Below, in pieces: positions 1 through 8,206 of a stretch of DNA of 64,000 nucleotides. Source of the DNA: Streptomyces sp. sk2.1 (GTDB lineage: Bacteria > Actinomycetota > Actinomycetes > Streptomycetales > Streptomycetaceae); assembly GCF_008120935.1 (NCBI RefSeq), contig NZ_RDBO01000065.1, positions 188,733 through 252,732 of the forward strand. Reading direction: 5' to 3'. The notes beneath the pieces are model-generated. The model was not told the DNA's origin and ran no database searches. It saw only the letters and a program-made list of their open reading frames with translations. The number at the start of each line of letters is the position of its first letter. Position 1 is the stretch's first letter. Position numbers and translations under genes: made by a program.

Positions 1-326
1 GCCTGCCCGTTCAGACTGGTGCCGGCGGCCCGGAAGACCACTTCGCGGCCCCTGCCGTGCGCGTACGACAGGATCGCGGAGACGTCGTCGATGTCCTCCG
101 GGACCACGACGACCTGGGGGACGAACCGGTAGGGACTGGCGTCGGAGGCGTACTTCACCAGGTCGGAGACCTTCCACAGCACCTTCTCCGGCCCGAGCAG
201 GGCGACCAGTTCGTCGCGCAGCGCATCGGGGGTGCCCGGAGCCTGGCGGGCGGGAACCCTGTCCACGGAGGGCGTGCGCGGCACCTCGGGGCGGAGTGCT
301 TCCGGCTTCGGCTCCAGCAGTGGCAT
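1..326 (-). CDS. FAD-linked oxidase (GlcD/D-lactate dehydrogenase type), N-terminal part only
   Basis: The gene runs off the left edge, so only about 108 N-terminal residues are visible. After a Pro/Glu-rich lead-in the protein reads into the PCMH-type FAD-binding fold. It has a KYASDASPYR stretch, then PQVVVVPEDIDDVSAIL, and ends at the edge inside FRAAGTSLNGQ, the FAD-pyrophosphate-binding motif of glycolate and D-lactate oxidases. The ATG at 326 follows a GAGGAG ribosome binding site. The family oxidises 2-hydroxy acids, often with a fused Fe-S domain; whether that domain follows cannot be seen. It is transcribed in the same direction as the MarR gene upstream. Confidence 0.85.
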   Translation of the reverse strand, partial: MPLLEPKPEALRPEVPRTPSVDRVPARQAPGTPDALRDELVALLGPEKVLWKVSDLVKYASDASPYRFVPQVVVVPEDIDDVSAILSYAHGRGREVVFRAAGTSLNGQ

Positions 327-403
327 GTCGGGTTCTCCTCGGCGGTTCGGTCGGTACGGCGGCGGACACGCCCGCGCCCGTCGGGCGGAGCGCGGCCGCG
401 CGT

Positions 404-847
404 CTAACAGCGGCGCTCCGGCATTCCGTTGACCAGGGCGGTCAGCAGTCCGCCGAGCACCTCGCGCTGTTCGACGGTCAATGGAGCCAGGATCTCCTCC
501 GCGGCCGCCCGGCGCGCGTCGCGCAGCGACCGGAGGGTGGCGCGGCCCTCCTCGGTCATCTCGATCCGGACCACCCGGCGGTTGTCCGGATCGGGGGCGC
601 GACGCACCCGGCCGCTCGCCTCCAGGCCGTCGACCAGGCTCGTCACGGCACGCGGGACCACGTCCAGGCGCTGGGCCAGATCCGCCATCCGGGGCGGGCC
701 GTCGTAGTGCGCGACGGTGCGGAGCAGGCGGAACTGCGCGGGGGTGATGCCGATCGGCTCCAGCTGGCGGCTCTGGATCCGCTGGAGCCTGCGGGTGACC
801 CGCAACAGCTGCTCGGCGAGGACGCCGTCGGCGTCGGAGGAGTCCAT
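404..847 (-). CDS. MarR-family transcriptional regulator
   Basis: A 147-residue winged-helix protein of normal MarR length. The DNA-binding core is seen at about residues 35-100: ITPAQFRLLRTV, then MADLAQRLDVVPRAVTSLVDGLE as recognition helix region, then the wing with DPDNRRVVRIEMTEEG. MarR proteins bind palindromes as dimers and are usually released by small aromatic ligands or oxidants. The gene is divergent from the ABC exporter at 992, and a perfect inverted repeat lies between them. Autoregulation plus control of the exporter is therefore likely (inference). The ATG at 847 is the only good start. Confidence 0.9.
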   Translation of the reverse strand: MDSSDADGVLAEQLLRVTRRLQRIQSRQLEPIGITPAQFRLLRTVAHYDGPPRMADLAQRLDVVPRAVTSLVDGLEASGRVRRAPDPDNRRVVRIEMTEEGRATLRSLRDARRAAAEEILAPLTVEQREVLGGLLTALVNGMPERRC

Positions 848-867
848 GGGGGAACAATATCAGGACC

Positions 868-904
868 TTGTACATTGTGAGTATAGGTAACAATGAGCTA
901 TGCT
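868..904 (+). promoter_or_regulatory. Divergent promoter region with MarR-type operator palindrome
   Basis: Positions 873-878 (CATTGT) and 890-895 (ACAATG) form a perfect 6-11-6 inverted repeat. A promoter for the exporter can be read as TTGTGA (875-880), an 18-base spacer and TATGCT (899-904), so the repeat overlaps the -35 box and spacer, as expected for a repressor site. That promoter would start transcription near 911 and rules against the ATG at 893 as the exporter start. Confidence 0.55.
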
Positions 905-991
905 CCCAAAAGTCCTGACCGGTCGATCCCTCAGGGTCGAGCCGCCGCTGCCGCACGGCCGACGGCTCTCGCACGCCCGACGAAGGAGCCC

Positions 992-2797
992 ATGAAACCC
1001 GACGAAATCAACTGGACGCCCCCGCCGCGGGACGAGGAGCGCCCGCCCGCCGAGGTGCGACGCATCCTGCGCCTCTTCCGCCCCTACCGCGGCCGGCTCG
1101 CGCTGGTCGGACTGCTCGTCGGCGCCTCGTCGCTGGTGTCGGTCGCCTCGCCGTTCCTGCTGCGCGAGATCCTGGACACGGCCATTCCCCAGGGGCGTAC
1201 GGGACTGCTGTCGCTGCTCGCCCTCGGCATGATCCTCACCGCCGTGATGAACAGCGTCTTCGGAGTCCTGCAGACCCTGATCTCCACCACGGTCGGCCAG
1301 CGCGTCATGCACGATCTGCGCACCGCGGTCTACGCCCAGTTGCAGCGGATGTCGCTCGCCTTCTTCACCCGGACCCGCACCGGTGAGGTGCAGTCCCGCA
1401 TCGCCAACGACATCGGCGGCATGCAGGCGACCGTCACCTCCACCGCGACGTCGCTGGTCTCCAACCTCACCGCCGTCGTCGCCACGGTCGTCGCCATGCT
1501 GGCGCTCGACTGGCGGCTCACCCTGGTCTCGCTGCTCCTGCTGCCGGTCTTCGTGTGGATCAGCCGCCGGGTCGGCCGGGAACGCAAGAGGATCACCACC
1601 CGGCGCCAGAAGCAGATGGCCGCCATGGCGGCCACGGTCACCGAGTCGCTCTCCGTCAGCGGCATCCTGCTCGGCCGGACGATGGGCCGCTCGGACTCCC
1701 TCGTCAAGAACTTCGCCGAGGAGTCCGAGAAGCTCGTCGACCTCGAAGTGCGCTCCAACATGGCCGGGCGGTGGCGGATGTCGACGATCGGCATCGTCAT
1801 GGCCGCCATGCCCGCCGTCATCTACTGGGCGGCGGGGATCGCCCTGCAGTCCGGCGGACCGGCGGTCTCCATCGGCACGCTCGTCGCCTTCGTCTCGCTC
1901 CAGCAGGGCCTCTTCCGGCCCGCCGTGAGCCTGCTCTCCACCGGGGTGCAGATGCAGACGTCCCTCGCGCTCTTCCAGCGGATCTTCGAGTACCTGGACC
2001 TCGACGTCGACATCACCGAGCCCGAGAACCCCGTCCGGCCCACGGAGATCCGCGGCGAGATCCGCTTCGAGGACGTCGACTTCGGCTACGACGACAAGAG
2101 CGGGCCGACGCTCGGCGGCATCGACCTCACCGTCCCGGCCGGCAGCAGCCTGGCGGTCGTCGGACCGACCGGATCGGGCAAGTCCACCCTCGGCCACCTG
2201 GTGCCCAGGCTCTACGACGTCACCGGCGGCAGGGTCACGCTCGACGGCGTCGACGTGCGCGACCTGGACTTCGACACCCTGGCGAGGGCCGTGGGAGTGG
2301 TCTCCCAGGAGACGTACCTCTTCCACGCCTCGGTCGCCGACAACCTGCGCTTCGCCAAGCCGGACGCCACCGACGAGGAGATCGAGACGGCGGCCCGCGC
2401 GGCGCAGATCCACGACCACATCGCCTCGCTCCCCGACGGCTACGACACCCTCGTCGGCGAGCGCGGCCACCGCTTCTCGGGAGGCGAGAAGCAGCGCCTC
2501 GCCATCGCCCGTACGATCCTGCGGGACCCGCCCGTGCTCGTGCTCGACGAGGCGACGAGCGCCCTGGACACCCGCACGGAGTTCGCCGTGCAGGAGGCGA
2601 TCGACGCGCTTTCCGAGGGCCGCACCACCATCACCATCGCGCACCGGCTCTCCACCGTCCGCGACGCGGACCAGATCGTCGTCCTGGACGGCGGCCGGAT
2701 CGCCGAGCGCGGCACCCATGAGGAACTCCTGGCGCGGGAAGGCCGCTATGCCGCCCTGGTCCGCCGGGACACCCGACTCGCCCCTGTCACGGGGTGA
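992..2797 (+). CDS. ABC transporter, fused transmembrane and ATP-binding domains
   Basis: A type I exporter half-transporter, 601 residues from the ATG at 992, which follows GAAGGAG. The frame is open back to 893, but that start overlaps the promoter palindrome. The N-terminal part has about six membrane helices (for example LALVGLLVGASSLVSVASPF). The C-terminal nucleotide-binding domain has Walker A GPTGSGKST (about residue 390), signature FSGGEKQRLAIARTIL (about 495), Walker B VLVLDEATSALD and the H-loop ITIAHRLS. Family members work as dimers exporting drugs, lipids or peptides; the substrate is unknown. Control by the divergent MarR protein suggests a drug-efflux role (inference). Confidence 0.92.
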   Translation: MKPDEINWTPPPRDEERPPAEVRRILRLFRPYRGRLALVGLLVGASSLVSVASPFLLREILDTAIPQGRTGLLSLLALGMILTAVMNSVFGVLQTLISTTVGQRVMHDLRTAVYAQLQRMSLAFFTRTRTGEVQSRIANDIGGMQATVTSTATSLVSNLTAVVATVVAMLALDWRLTLVSLLLLPVFVWISRRVGRERKRITTRRQKQMAAMAATVTESLSVSGILLGRTMGRSDSLVKNFAEESEKLVDLEVRSNMAGRWRMSTIGIVMAAMPAVIYWAAGIALQSGGPAVSIGTLVAFVSLQQGLFRPAVSLLSTGVQMQTSLALFQRIFEYLDLDVDITEPENPVRPTEIRGEIRFEDVDFGYDDKSGPTLGGIDLTVPAGSSLAVVGPTGSGKSTLGHLVPRLYDVTGGRVTLDGVDVRDLDFDTLARAVGVVSQETYLFHASVADNLRFAKPDATDEEIETAARAAQIHDHIASLPDGYDTLVGERGHRFSGGEKQRLAIARTILRDPPVLVLDEATSALDTRTEFAVQEAIDALSEGRTTITIAHRLSTVRDADQIVVLDGGRIAERGTHEELLAREGRYAALVRRDTRLAPVTG

Positions 2798-2886
2798 TCG
2801 GGGACGGGGCGGCTTTGCTCCTGCTTGCTCGGTCCGCCCCGCCCGCACGCGCCCGGTTCCGCCGGTCCCGATTGCGATCCGTCCGG

Positions 2887-2934
2887 AAAAGCGGCGACGC
2901 CGCCGCTCCCGTGGGACGGGGAGCGACGGCGTCG
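2887..2934 (-). terminator. Intrinsic terminator after the 19-residue peptide gene
   Basis: Bases 2895-2910 pair with 2919-2934 in a 16-bp stem with one mismatch. On the minus strand the stem is followed by a TTTT run (2890-2887). It sits 13 bases past the stop of the peptide gene. It may also stop transcripts arriving from the ABC exporter. Confidence 0.7.
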
Positions 2935-2947
2935 GGCGGGGCGATGG

Positions 2948-3007
2948 TCAGACGAGCCAACCCACGAAGTGGACGATGCCGGCGAGCAGGTTGGTGATGA
3001 CGTTCAT
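2948..3007 (-). CDS. 19-residue hydrophobic peptide
   Basis: A very short gene encoding MNVITNLLAGIVHFVGWLV. The ATG at 3007 is preceded by AAGGAG with 9-base spacing, and a good terminator follows the stop directly. The peptide is uncharged apart from one His, has two helix-breaking Gly residues, and could lie in or on a membrane as an amphipathic helix. It has an independent translation signal and its own terminator, which argues for a real product rather than chance. Function is unknown; a membrane-active or signalling peptide is possible. I do not recognise a named family with certainty. Confidence 0.6.
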   Translation of the reverse strand: MNVITNLLAGIVHFVGWLV

Positions 3008-3140
3008 TCGGTGTTTCTCCTTGTGCGATGCATATGTGGGACAGCACAGTCGCGGTCTGCAGCCCGTCGCTTGCGCCCTGTAATCATCATGCGTCGCAGG
3101 TGCCTCGGGCAACGAATGGCGAAACGATCACGCGTTCCAG

Positions 3141-3162
3141 CGAACACCCGATCCCTTGTTCG
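3141..3162. promoter_or_regulatory. Inverted repeat upstream of the 19-residue peptide gene
   Basis: CGAACA (3141-3146) and TGTTCG (3157-3162) are perfect inverted repeats separated by ten bases. The site lies about 135 bp upstream of the peptide start and within the 240-bp gap to the flavoprotein gene's 3' end. It looks like a dimeric regulator site; no clear -35/-10 pair could be assigned. Confidence 0.35.
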
Positions 3163-3244
3163 TGTGTTCTGTTTTCCGGAGTGGGGCATGCGGCCCCGGC
3201 TCGCAGGGGCCAGGGCTCGTGCCGTTCGGGGGCGTGTCGTCCCC

Positions 3245-4369
3245 TCACGATGTGACGGGTGCGAATTCCTCGTCGGTCCGTGCCGTGGCGTCCCGCCCCT
3301 CCAGCAGCCGGGCGATCTCGTGCACCGCGGCCCGCCCCGCCCGGTTGGCGCCGATCGTGCTGGCGGACGGCCCGTAGCCGACAAGATGGACACGGGGGTC
3401 CCGCACCGCCCGTGTGCCCTCGACCCGGATGCCGCCGCCCGGCTCGCGCAGCTTCAGCGGTGCGAGGTGGTCGATGGCGGCCCGGAAGCCGGTCGCCCAG
3501 AGGATGACGTCCGCCTCGACCGTCCGGCCGTCGTCCCAGGCGACCCCGTCGGGCGTGATGCGGTCGAACATCGGCAGCCGGTCGAGCACCCCCTGTTCGC
3601 GGGCGCGCCGGACGGCGTCGGTGAGCGGCAGCCCGGTCACGCTCACCACGCTCTGCGGCGGCAGCCCTCGCCTGACCCGTTCCTCCACCATCGCCACCGC
3701 GGCCCGACCCCGGTCCGCGTCGAACGGGCCTTCCCGGAAGACCGGCGGCCGACGCGTCACCCAGTACGTCTCGGCCGCCACGTCGGCGATCTCCATCAGG
3801 TGCTGCGTGCCGGAGGCGCCCCCGCCGACCACCACCACGCGCTGTCCGGCGAACTCGGCCGGGCCCGGGTAGTTCGCGGTGTGCAACTGCCGCCCCCGGA
3901 AGCTCTCCTGGCCCGGGTAGCGCGGCCAGAACGGCCGGTCCCAGGTGCCGGTGGCGTTGATGAGGGCGCGGGTGGCGTACGTGCCCTCGGACGTCTCGAC
4001 GAGCAGCCGTCCGTCCCCGCCCTCGCGCACCGCGCTCACCTCGACGGGGCGGTGGACCCGCAGGTCGAAGGCGTGCTCGTACCGCTCGAAGTACTCGCCG
4101 ATGACCTCGGAGGAGGGGCGGTCGTCATCGGCCCCGGTGAGCTCCATGCCCGGCAGCGCGTGCATGCCGTGGACCTTGCCGTAGGTCAGCGAGGGCCAGC
4201 GGAACTGCCAGGCGCCGCCGGGGCGCGGGGCGTGGTCGAGCACGACGAAGTCGCGATCGGGTTCCAGGCCGGTGCGCCGCAGATGGTGGGCGCCGGACAG
4301 GCCCGCCTGTCCGGCGCCGATCACGACGACATCGACCGTACGGGCCGCAGCCACCCCAAAATTGTTCAC
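3245..4369 (-). CDS. FAD-dependent monooxygenase-like flavoprotein (NAD(P)-binding)
   Basis: A 374-residue flavoprotein. It opens with the Rossmann FAD motif VVVIGAGQAGLSG near residues 13-25. It then has PGGAWQFRW, the second dinucleotide motif VVVVGGGASG in the middle and the ATG-type motif ILWATGFRAAIDHLAPL near the end. This is the layout of the YhcK/CzcO/flavin-containing monooxygenase superfamily, which oxygenates small substrates or moves electrons to a partner. The GTG at 4369 is preferred. GTG 4354 is an alternative, and the long open frame further upstream (to 5707) runs antisense-like through other genes and lacks coding character. No operon partner is evident downstream. Confidence 0.82.
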   Translation of the reverse strand: MNNFGVAAARTVDVVVIGAGQAGLSGAHHLRRTGLEPDRDFVVLDHAPRPGGAWQFRWPSLTYGKVHGMHALPGMELTGADDDRPSSEVIGEYFERYEHAFDLRVHRPVEVSAVREGGDGRLLVETSEGTYATRALINATGTWDRPFWPRYPGQESFRGRQLHTANYPGPAEFAGQRVVVVGGGASGTQHLMEIADVAAETYWVTRRPPVFREGPFDADRGRAAVAMVEERVRRGLPPQSVVSVTGLPLTDAVRRAREQGVLDRLPMFDRITPDGVAWDDGRTVEADVILWATGFRAAIDHLAPLKLREPGGGIRVEGTRAVRDPRVHLVGYGPSASTIGANRAGRAAVHEIARLLEGRDATARTDEEFAPVTS

Positions 4370-4590
4370 GCTTCTACTAACTGTCGCGGGGGTGAGGATC
4401 TTCCCGGGACGGCGCGGGGGAGGGCCAGGGACCCGGGGGAGCGCCCCGGCCCGGATCATCGGCTCCGGTCCCGGCCCTCCGGCTCCTGCTCCTCCTGCCC
4501 CCGGACTCACCCGGTGCGGCGGTGATCTCGCAAACCATGGGATCGCATACGGCCTCGGGGCATCGGTACGGCCGATGGGGCCGAGAGCGA

Positions 4591-4860
4591 TCATGCCCCT
4601 GGGGGCGAGTGTCCGGGCGGGCCCGCGGGCGTGGTTCCGTCCGGGGCCGGCGGCTCGGTCGGGTGCTTCCCGTCCGGTCCGGAGGAGGAGACGAGCCGCA
4701 GGGCAGGGCGCTCCGGTGCGAACTCGCCGAGTTCGAGCGCCGTCTCGCGCCATTCGGCGGCGAGCTGAAGCAGACGTTCGCCGTCCTGGCGGAAGCCGGG
4801 CAGTGGGGCGTCGGGGGCGTCGGGCCGCAGGATGGTGGCGGCGAACCGGACCGTGCGCAT
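4591..4860 (-). CDS. Hypothetical protein, 89 residues
   Basis: A short frame beginning MRTVRFAATILRPDAP, with Streptomyces-like third-position use. It lies 90 bases downstream of the GyrB-like gene on the same strand and could be its operon partner. The first two thirds look like a folded protein (ERLLQLAAEWRETALELGEF). The last third is a Pro/Gly-rich tail. The ribosome binding site is weak, so the gene is uncertain. No family is recognised. Confidence 0.4.
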   Translation of the reverse strand: MRTVRFAATILRPDAPDAPLPGFRQDGERLLQLAAEWRETALELGEFAPERPALRLVSSSGPDGKHPTEPPAPDGTTPAGPPGHSPPGA

Positions 4861-4950
4861 GGCCGCGGTGGCAGGGGGTTCGAGGGCTCCGCCTTCCCCG
4901 ACGCCCCGCCGGCCCCGTCTTTCCGGACCGGCAGGGCGCTTCGTCGTGGG

Positions 4951-6114
4951 TCAGTCCCGGCGGACCCCCCGGGCGATCCGATCGATGACGGCTGCGGCCC
5001 GCTCCGGGCCTTCCTCCAGCCACCTGCCGAGGTGGTCCCGGACGGCCTGTCCGACGCAGTCGCGTACTTCGGCGTTGCCCAGCACGCCCCGCGTGGAGCC
5101 CTTGAACTCGGGACGGTCCAGCTTCACCGACACGACCGCCGTCAGTCCCTCGCCGATCCGCCCGGTGCCGAAGCCGGGGTCCGTGGCTGTCAGCAGCCCC
5201 TGTTCCCGCGCGTACGCGGTGATCGCGGCCGTCATTCCGTCGCGGAAACCCACCGCGTGCGTGCCGTCGACGGTGGGCCGGCTGTTGGCGAAGGTCCGGA
5301 CCCGCTCCCCGGGGCGGTCGCACCAGCGGAAGGCCACCTCCATCGTCCCCGCCATCCGGGGGTCCTCGTGCTCGAAGGCGATGGTGTCCATGGGGGCGGA
5401 CGCCGCCGTGCGGCCGTCGAGGAAGGCGACGAAGTCCCGCGCCCCGTCCGGGAAGCGGAGCCGCACCGACCGGGGCTCGTCCGGGCGACGCAGGTCGGTC
5501 AGGGAGATGTCCAGGCCCTGGTTCAGGAAGGCCAGTTCCCGGAATCGCTCCTCCAGCCCGTCGAACGAGAACTCCGCGGCTCCGAAGATGTCGGCGTCGG
5601 GCCAGAAGGCGATGGTGGTCCCGCTTCCAGCTGCCGTACCCGCTTCGGTGATCGGGGTGGTGGCCATGCCGCGCGCGTACTCCTGTACCCAGCGGGCTCC
5701 CTCGCACCGCACCTCGGCCGTCATCCGTCGCGACAGGGCATTGACGACGGCGGGCCCCACGCCGCAGAAGCCCTGCGTCACGTTGTGGCGGCCTTCGGCT
5801 CCCGTCCCGGTCCGCATCTGGGTGAGCAGGGCTTCGAGCCCGGGGCCGCCGACGGCTCCCGTCCCGTCGAGGGCAATGCCCGGCCCGTCGTCGGTGACAC
5901 GGACGCCGCCGTCGGGCGTGAGGGTGACGTCGACGGAGGCGGCACGGCCGTCCAGAACCTCGTTCACCGCCCGGTCCGCGACCTCGAACACCATGTGGCG
6001 CAGGCCGCGTTCACCTGTCGAGCCGATGTACATTCCGGGCCGTTTCCGAACGGCTTCCCACCCCTCCAGTACCTGGATGTCGCTGGCGTCGTACCTGGTG
6101 GCTTCCTCGTCCAC
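4951..6114 (-). CDS. GyrB-like ATPase/transducer protein without TOPRIM domain, with altered active-site residues
   Basis: About 387 residues matching only the N-terminal half of DNA gyrase B: GHKL ATPase (about 1-215) then the transducer domain (about 216-387). It stops where TOPRIM would start. Clear landmarks are VRKRPGMYIGSTGERGL, FEVADRAV, VTDDGPGI, CGVGPAVVNALS and FLNQGLDI. Compared with E. coli GyrB, Glu42 is kept (E44) but the Mg-binding Asn46 is Arg (R48), Arg76 is Pro (P78), and the QTK loop reads STR. ATP hydrolysis is therefore doubtful. Start: the homology begins just after the GTG at 6114. The frame is open to an ATG at 6258, but codons there are atypical (TTT, CCT, CTA). Role unknown; it could modulate gyrase or protect it from aminocoumarins (speculation). 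Confidence 0.75.
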   Translation of the reverse strand: MDEEATRYDASDIQVLEGWEAVRKRPGMYIGSTGERGLRHMVFEVADRAVNEVLDGRAASVDVTLTPDGGVRVTDDGPGIALDGTGAVGGPGLEALLTQMRTGTGAEGRHNVTQGFCGVGPAVVNALSRRMTAEVRCEGARWVQEYARGMATTPITEAGTAAGSGTTIAFWPDADIFGAAEFSFDGLEERFRELAFLNQGLDISLTDLRRPDEPRSVRLRFPDGARDFVAFLDGRTAASAPMDTIAFEHEDPRMAGTMEVAFRWCDRPGERVRTFANSRPTVDGTHAVGFRDGMTAAITAYAREQGLLTATDPGFGTGRIGEGLTAVVSVKLDRPEFKGSTRGVLGNAEVRDCVGQAVRDHLGRWLEEGPERAAAVIDRIARGVRRD

Positions 6115-6402
6115 GATGCCCCGTCCGATGGTGTCCGGCAGAACTCCCCAGAGTAGGAGAATCCCAGGAAAATGCCAGGTCAGGGCCTTTTCCTCGATGT
6201 CGTGGGCGGGCGTGTGAGCGGCTGTCCGGAAGCGGTCGGCCCAGGGGTGGCGAATCATCGCCGGAGTGCCGCCACGGCCCCGTCGAGGGCGTGAACGGCA
6301 CCCTTGTCGGCGGCCCCGAGGCCGGTAAACGAGGTGCCGGGTCCCATGCGCCGCCCGGCGATGCGTCCGGGGCCGTGGCCGCTCCTGTCGTCGGTGGAGC
6401 CG

Positions 6403-7635
6403 CTACCGGGCGACCGGCCGCAGCCGAACGGGCAGGGTCACGTGTCCGTTGCTGATCAGGGTCGGCAGCGGCCGCAGTTCTTCGGCGGGCACCGCGAGCC
6501 GGGCGTCGGGAAAGCGTGTGAACAACTGACGCAGGACGGTGGCGACTTCGAGGCGGGCGAGAGGGGCGCCGAGGCAGTAGTGGACGCCGTGCCCGAAAGC
6601 CAGGTGGTCCTTGGCGGCCCGGGTGGCGTCGAAGAGGTCGGCGTCCCGGCCGTGCCAGTCCGGGTGGCGGTTGGCGGCCGCGTAGGAGGCGAGGATCGCC
6701 TCCCCGGCCCGGATCGTCCGTCCGTCGGGCAGGGGGATGTCCTCCAGCGCGTAGCGCAGGGGCAGGTGCTTGATGGCCGGCTCGTGGCGCAGCGTCTCCT
6801 CGACGACGTCGTTCCAGTCGCACCGGCCCGCGCGGACGTGGGCCAGTTGCTCCGGATCGGTCAGCAGGGAAGCGATGGCCTGGTCGATGACGTTGAGGGT
6901 CGTCTCGTACCCCGCGCTGATCATCAGCACGAGGGTGCCGCGCAGTTCGGCGTGGCCGAGGGCGCTGCCGTCGCCCTCCTCGTCGCGGGTGGCGATCAGG
7001 AGGGAGGTCATGTCGTCGCCGGGCGAGGACTGCTTCACGGCGATCAACTCGTCGAGGAGCCGGTAGAGGGTGGTCGTGTTCGCGACGGCCTCGTCGGCGG
7101 AGAGGGTCGTGTCGAACACCCGGTCCACCACGGTACGGAGCCCGTTCAGCCGGACGGGGGAAAGACCCAGCATCCGGCCGATGACCGCGATCGGCAGCGG
7201 ATGGGCCAGGCGCTCGCGCAGGTCGACGACTTCACCGGCCGGGAGGGCGTCCAGGTCGTCGAGGATGCCGGTGACGAGGTCCTCGACGACGGGCGTCAGG
7301 GCGGCGACGCGGCGGGCCGAGAAGGCCGGGGCGACCAGACGGCGCAGACGGCGGTGGTCGCTGCCGTAAGCGGTGAACATGTTGTCGACCGTCACCCAGA
7401 GAGCGAGTGGCCAGGTGGGGACGGTGTCGGCGAAGGCGGGCCAGTGCGCTCGGGCGTCCTTGGAGACGCACGCACGCGTCAGGAGACGCTTCAGGAGGCC
7501 GGGATCGGATATGGACCACGCGGTCACCCCGAGGATGTCGACGAGCGTGGCCGCCCCGCGGGCGCGCAGGCTTCGGTCCTCGGCGTGGTGGTCGGCACCG
7601 GTGGGGTCGAGGACGAGCGGCTGGTCATCGGTCAT
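6403..7635 (-). CDS. Cytochrome P450
   Basis: A 410-residue soluble bacterial P450 that uses O2 and reducing power from ferredoxin to hydroxylate a small molecule. Visible motifs are the I-helix AGYETT (241-246), ExxR at E280-R283, and the haem loop AFGHGVHYCLGAPLARLE with Cys354. The I-helix has Glu-Thr where many have Asp/Glu-Thr, which is normal for CYP105/107-like enzymes. The ATG at 7635 has an AAAGGAAC site upstream. The frame stays open far upstream to 8376 but without coding character. No ferredoxin gene is adjacent. The substrate cannot be told from sequence. Confidence 0.93.
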   Translation of the reverse strand: MTDDQPLVLDPTGADHHAEDRSLRARGAATLVDILGVTAWSISDPGLLKRLLTRACVSKDARAHWPAFADTVPTWPLALWVTVDNMFTAYGSDHRRLRRLVAPAFSARRVAALTPVVEDLVTGILDDLDALPAGEVVDLRERLAHPLPIAVIGRMLGLSPVRLNGLRTVVDRVFDTTLSADEAVANTTTLYRLLDELIAVKQSSPGDDMTSLLIATRDEEGDGSALGHAELRGTLVLMISAGYETTLNVIDQAIASLLTDPEQLAHVRAGRCDWNDVVEETLRHEPAIKHLPLRYALEDIPLPDGRTIRAGEAILASYAAANRHPDWHGRDADLFDATRAAKDHLAFGHGVHYCLGAPLARLEVATVLRQLFTRFPDARLAVPAEELRPLPTLISNGHVTLPVRLRPVAR

Positions 7636-8105
7636 GTCCGGAGTTCCTTTCTGGCAGGTGCGCACGATTCCTGACGGAGCGGGTGGCACGTGCTGCGAGT
7701 GGTGATGACGCCGGAGGCCCGGGGAGAGGAAACCCGCCCTCCGGCCGATGCCGTCACCCCATGGACCGGGCAGCCGGTGGATCTGTGACACGCACGAGGC
7801 CCTGTTCCTCGACGAGTGCTCCGCGGACGGAACCGGGAGGGGCGATGACTGTGGCGGCAGCACACGTCCATGCCCCACCTCGACGTGGTTCCTGGTCACA
7901 CAGTGCTCGGGGAGCATGAAGCCATCACACCGCCGACGGCCCGGACCCGATGCGGTGCCGCGCGAGAAACCGCCCGGGGGACGAGCAGCGCGACGCCGCC
8001 GACCGGGTGGCGGCTCCGCGCACTGTCCGTACGGCAGAACCTCGTTGCCCGCTGTCGGGCTCCGTGGGAGCATCGCGGATCTCGACGGTCCGTCTCCTTT
8101 CCTTT
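7636..8105. other. Gene-free stretch upstream of the P450
   Basis: About 470 bases with mixed codon phase on both strands and no convincing start/RBS pair. It must hold the P450 promoter. The right end abuts the outer IS-type terminal repeat at 8106. I see no other feature. Confidence 0.5.
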
Positions 8106-8140
8106 GAGCTCGTAACACGATCTTGTTGAGGCTTCCTGGT
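8106..8140 (+). repeat. Outer left terminal inverted repeat
   Basis: Begins GAGCTCGTAACACGATCTTG. It is identical over 19 bases to the reverse complement of the element's right end and similar for about 35. It is a better match to the right end than the inner left end at 8728 is. Confidence 0.7.
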
Positions 8141-8206
8141 CGGGGTGACCAGTGCGACGATTCGGCAGTTCGATACGCTGGGGCCGTGATGATCAGGGGG
8201 GACAGG

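Noticed and set aside
893..991. Earlier start for the ABC exporter
   Set aside because: ATG 893 lies inside the promoter palindrome and has no ribosome binding site, while ATG 992 has GAAGGAG.
860..2848. 662-codon minus-strand frame across the ABC exporter
   Set aside because: It is antisense to a gene with clear Walker and signature motifs; its sequence is His/Asp/Arg-rich without domain character.
4370..5707. Upstream extension of the flavoprotein frame
   Set aside because: It overlaps the GyrB-like gene in another frame and reads as Arg/Pro/Gly-rich shadow sequence.
6115..6258. N-terminal extension of the GyrB-like protein from ATG 6258
   Set aside because: Codons such as TTT, CCT and CTA are unlike the gene body, and the family homology starts at the GTG at 6114.
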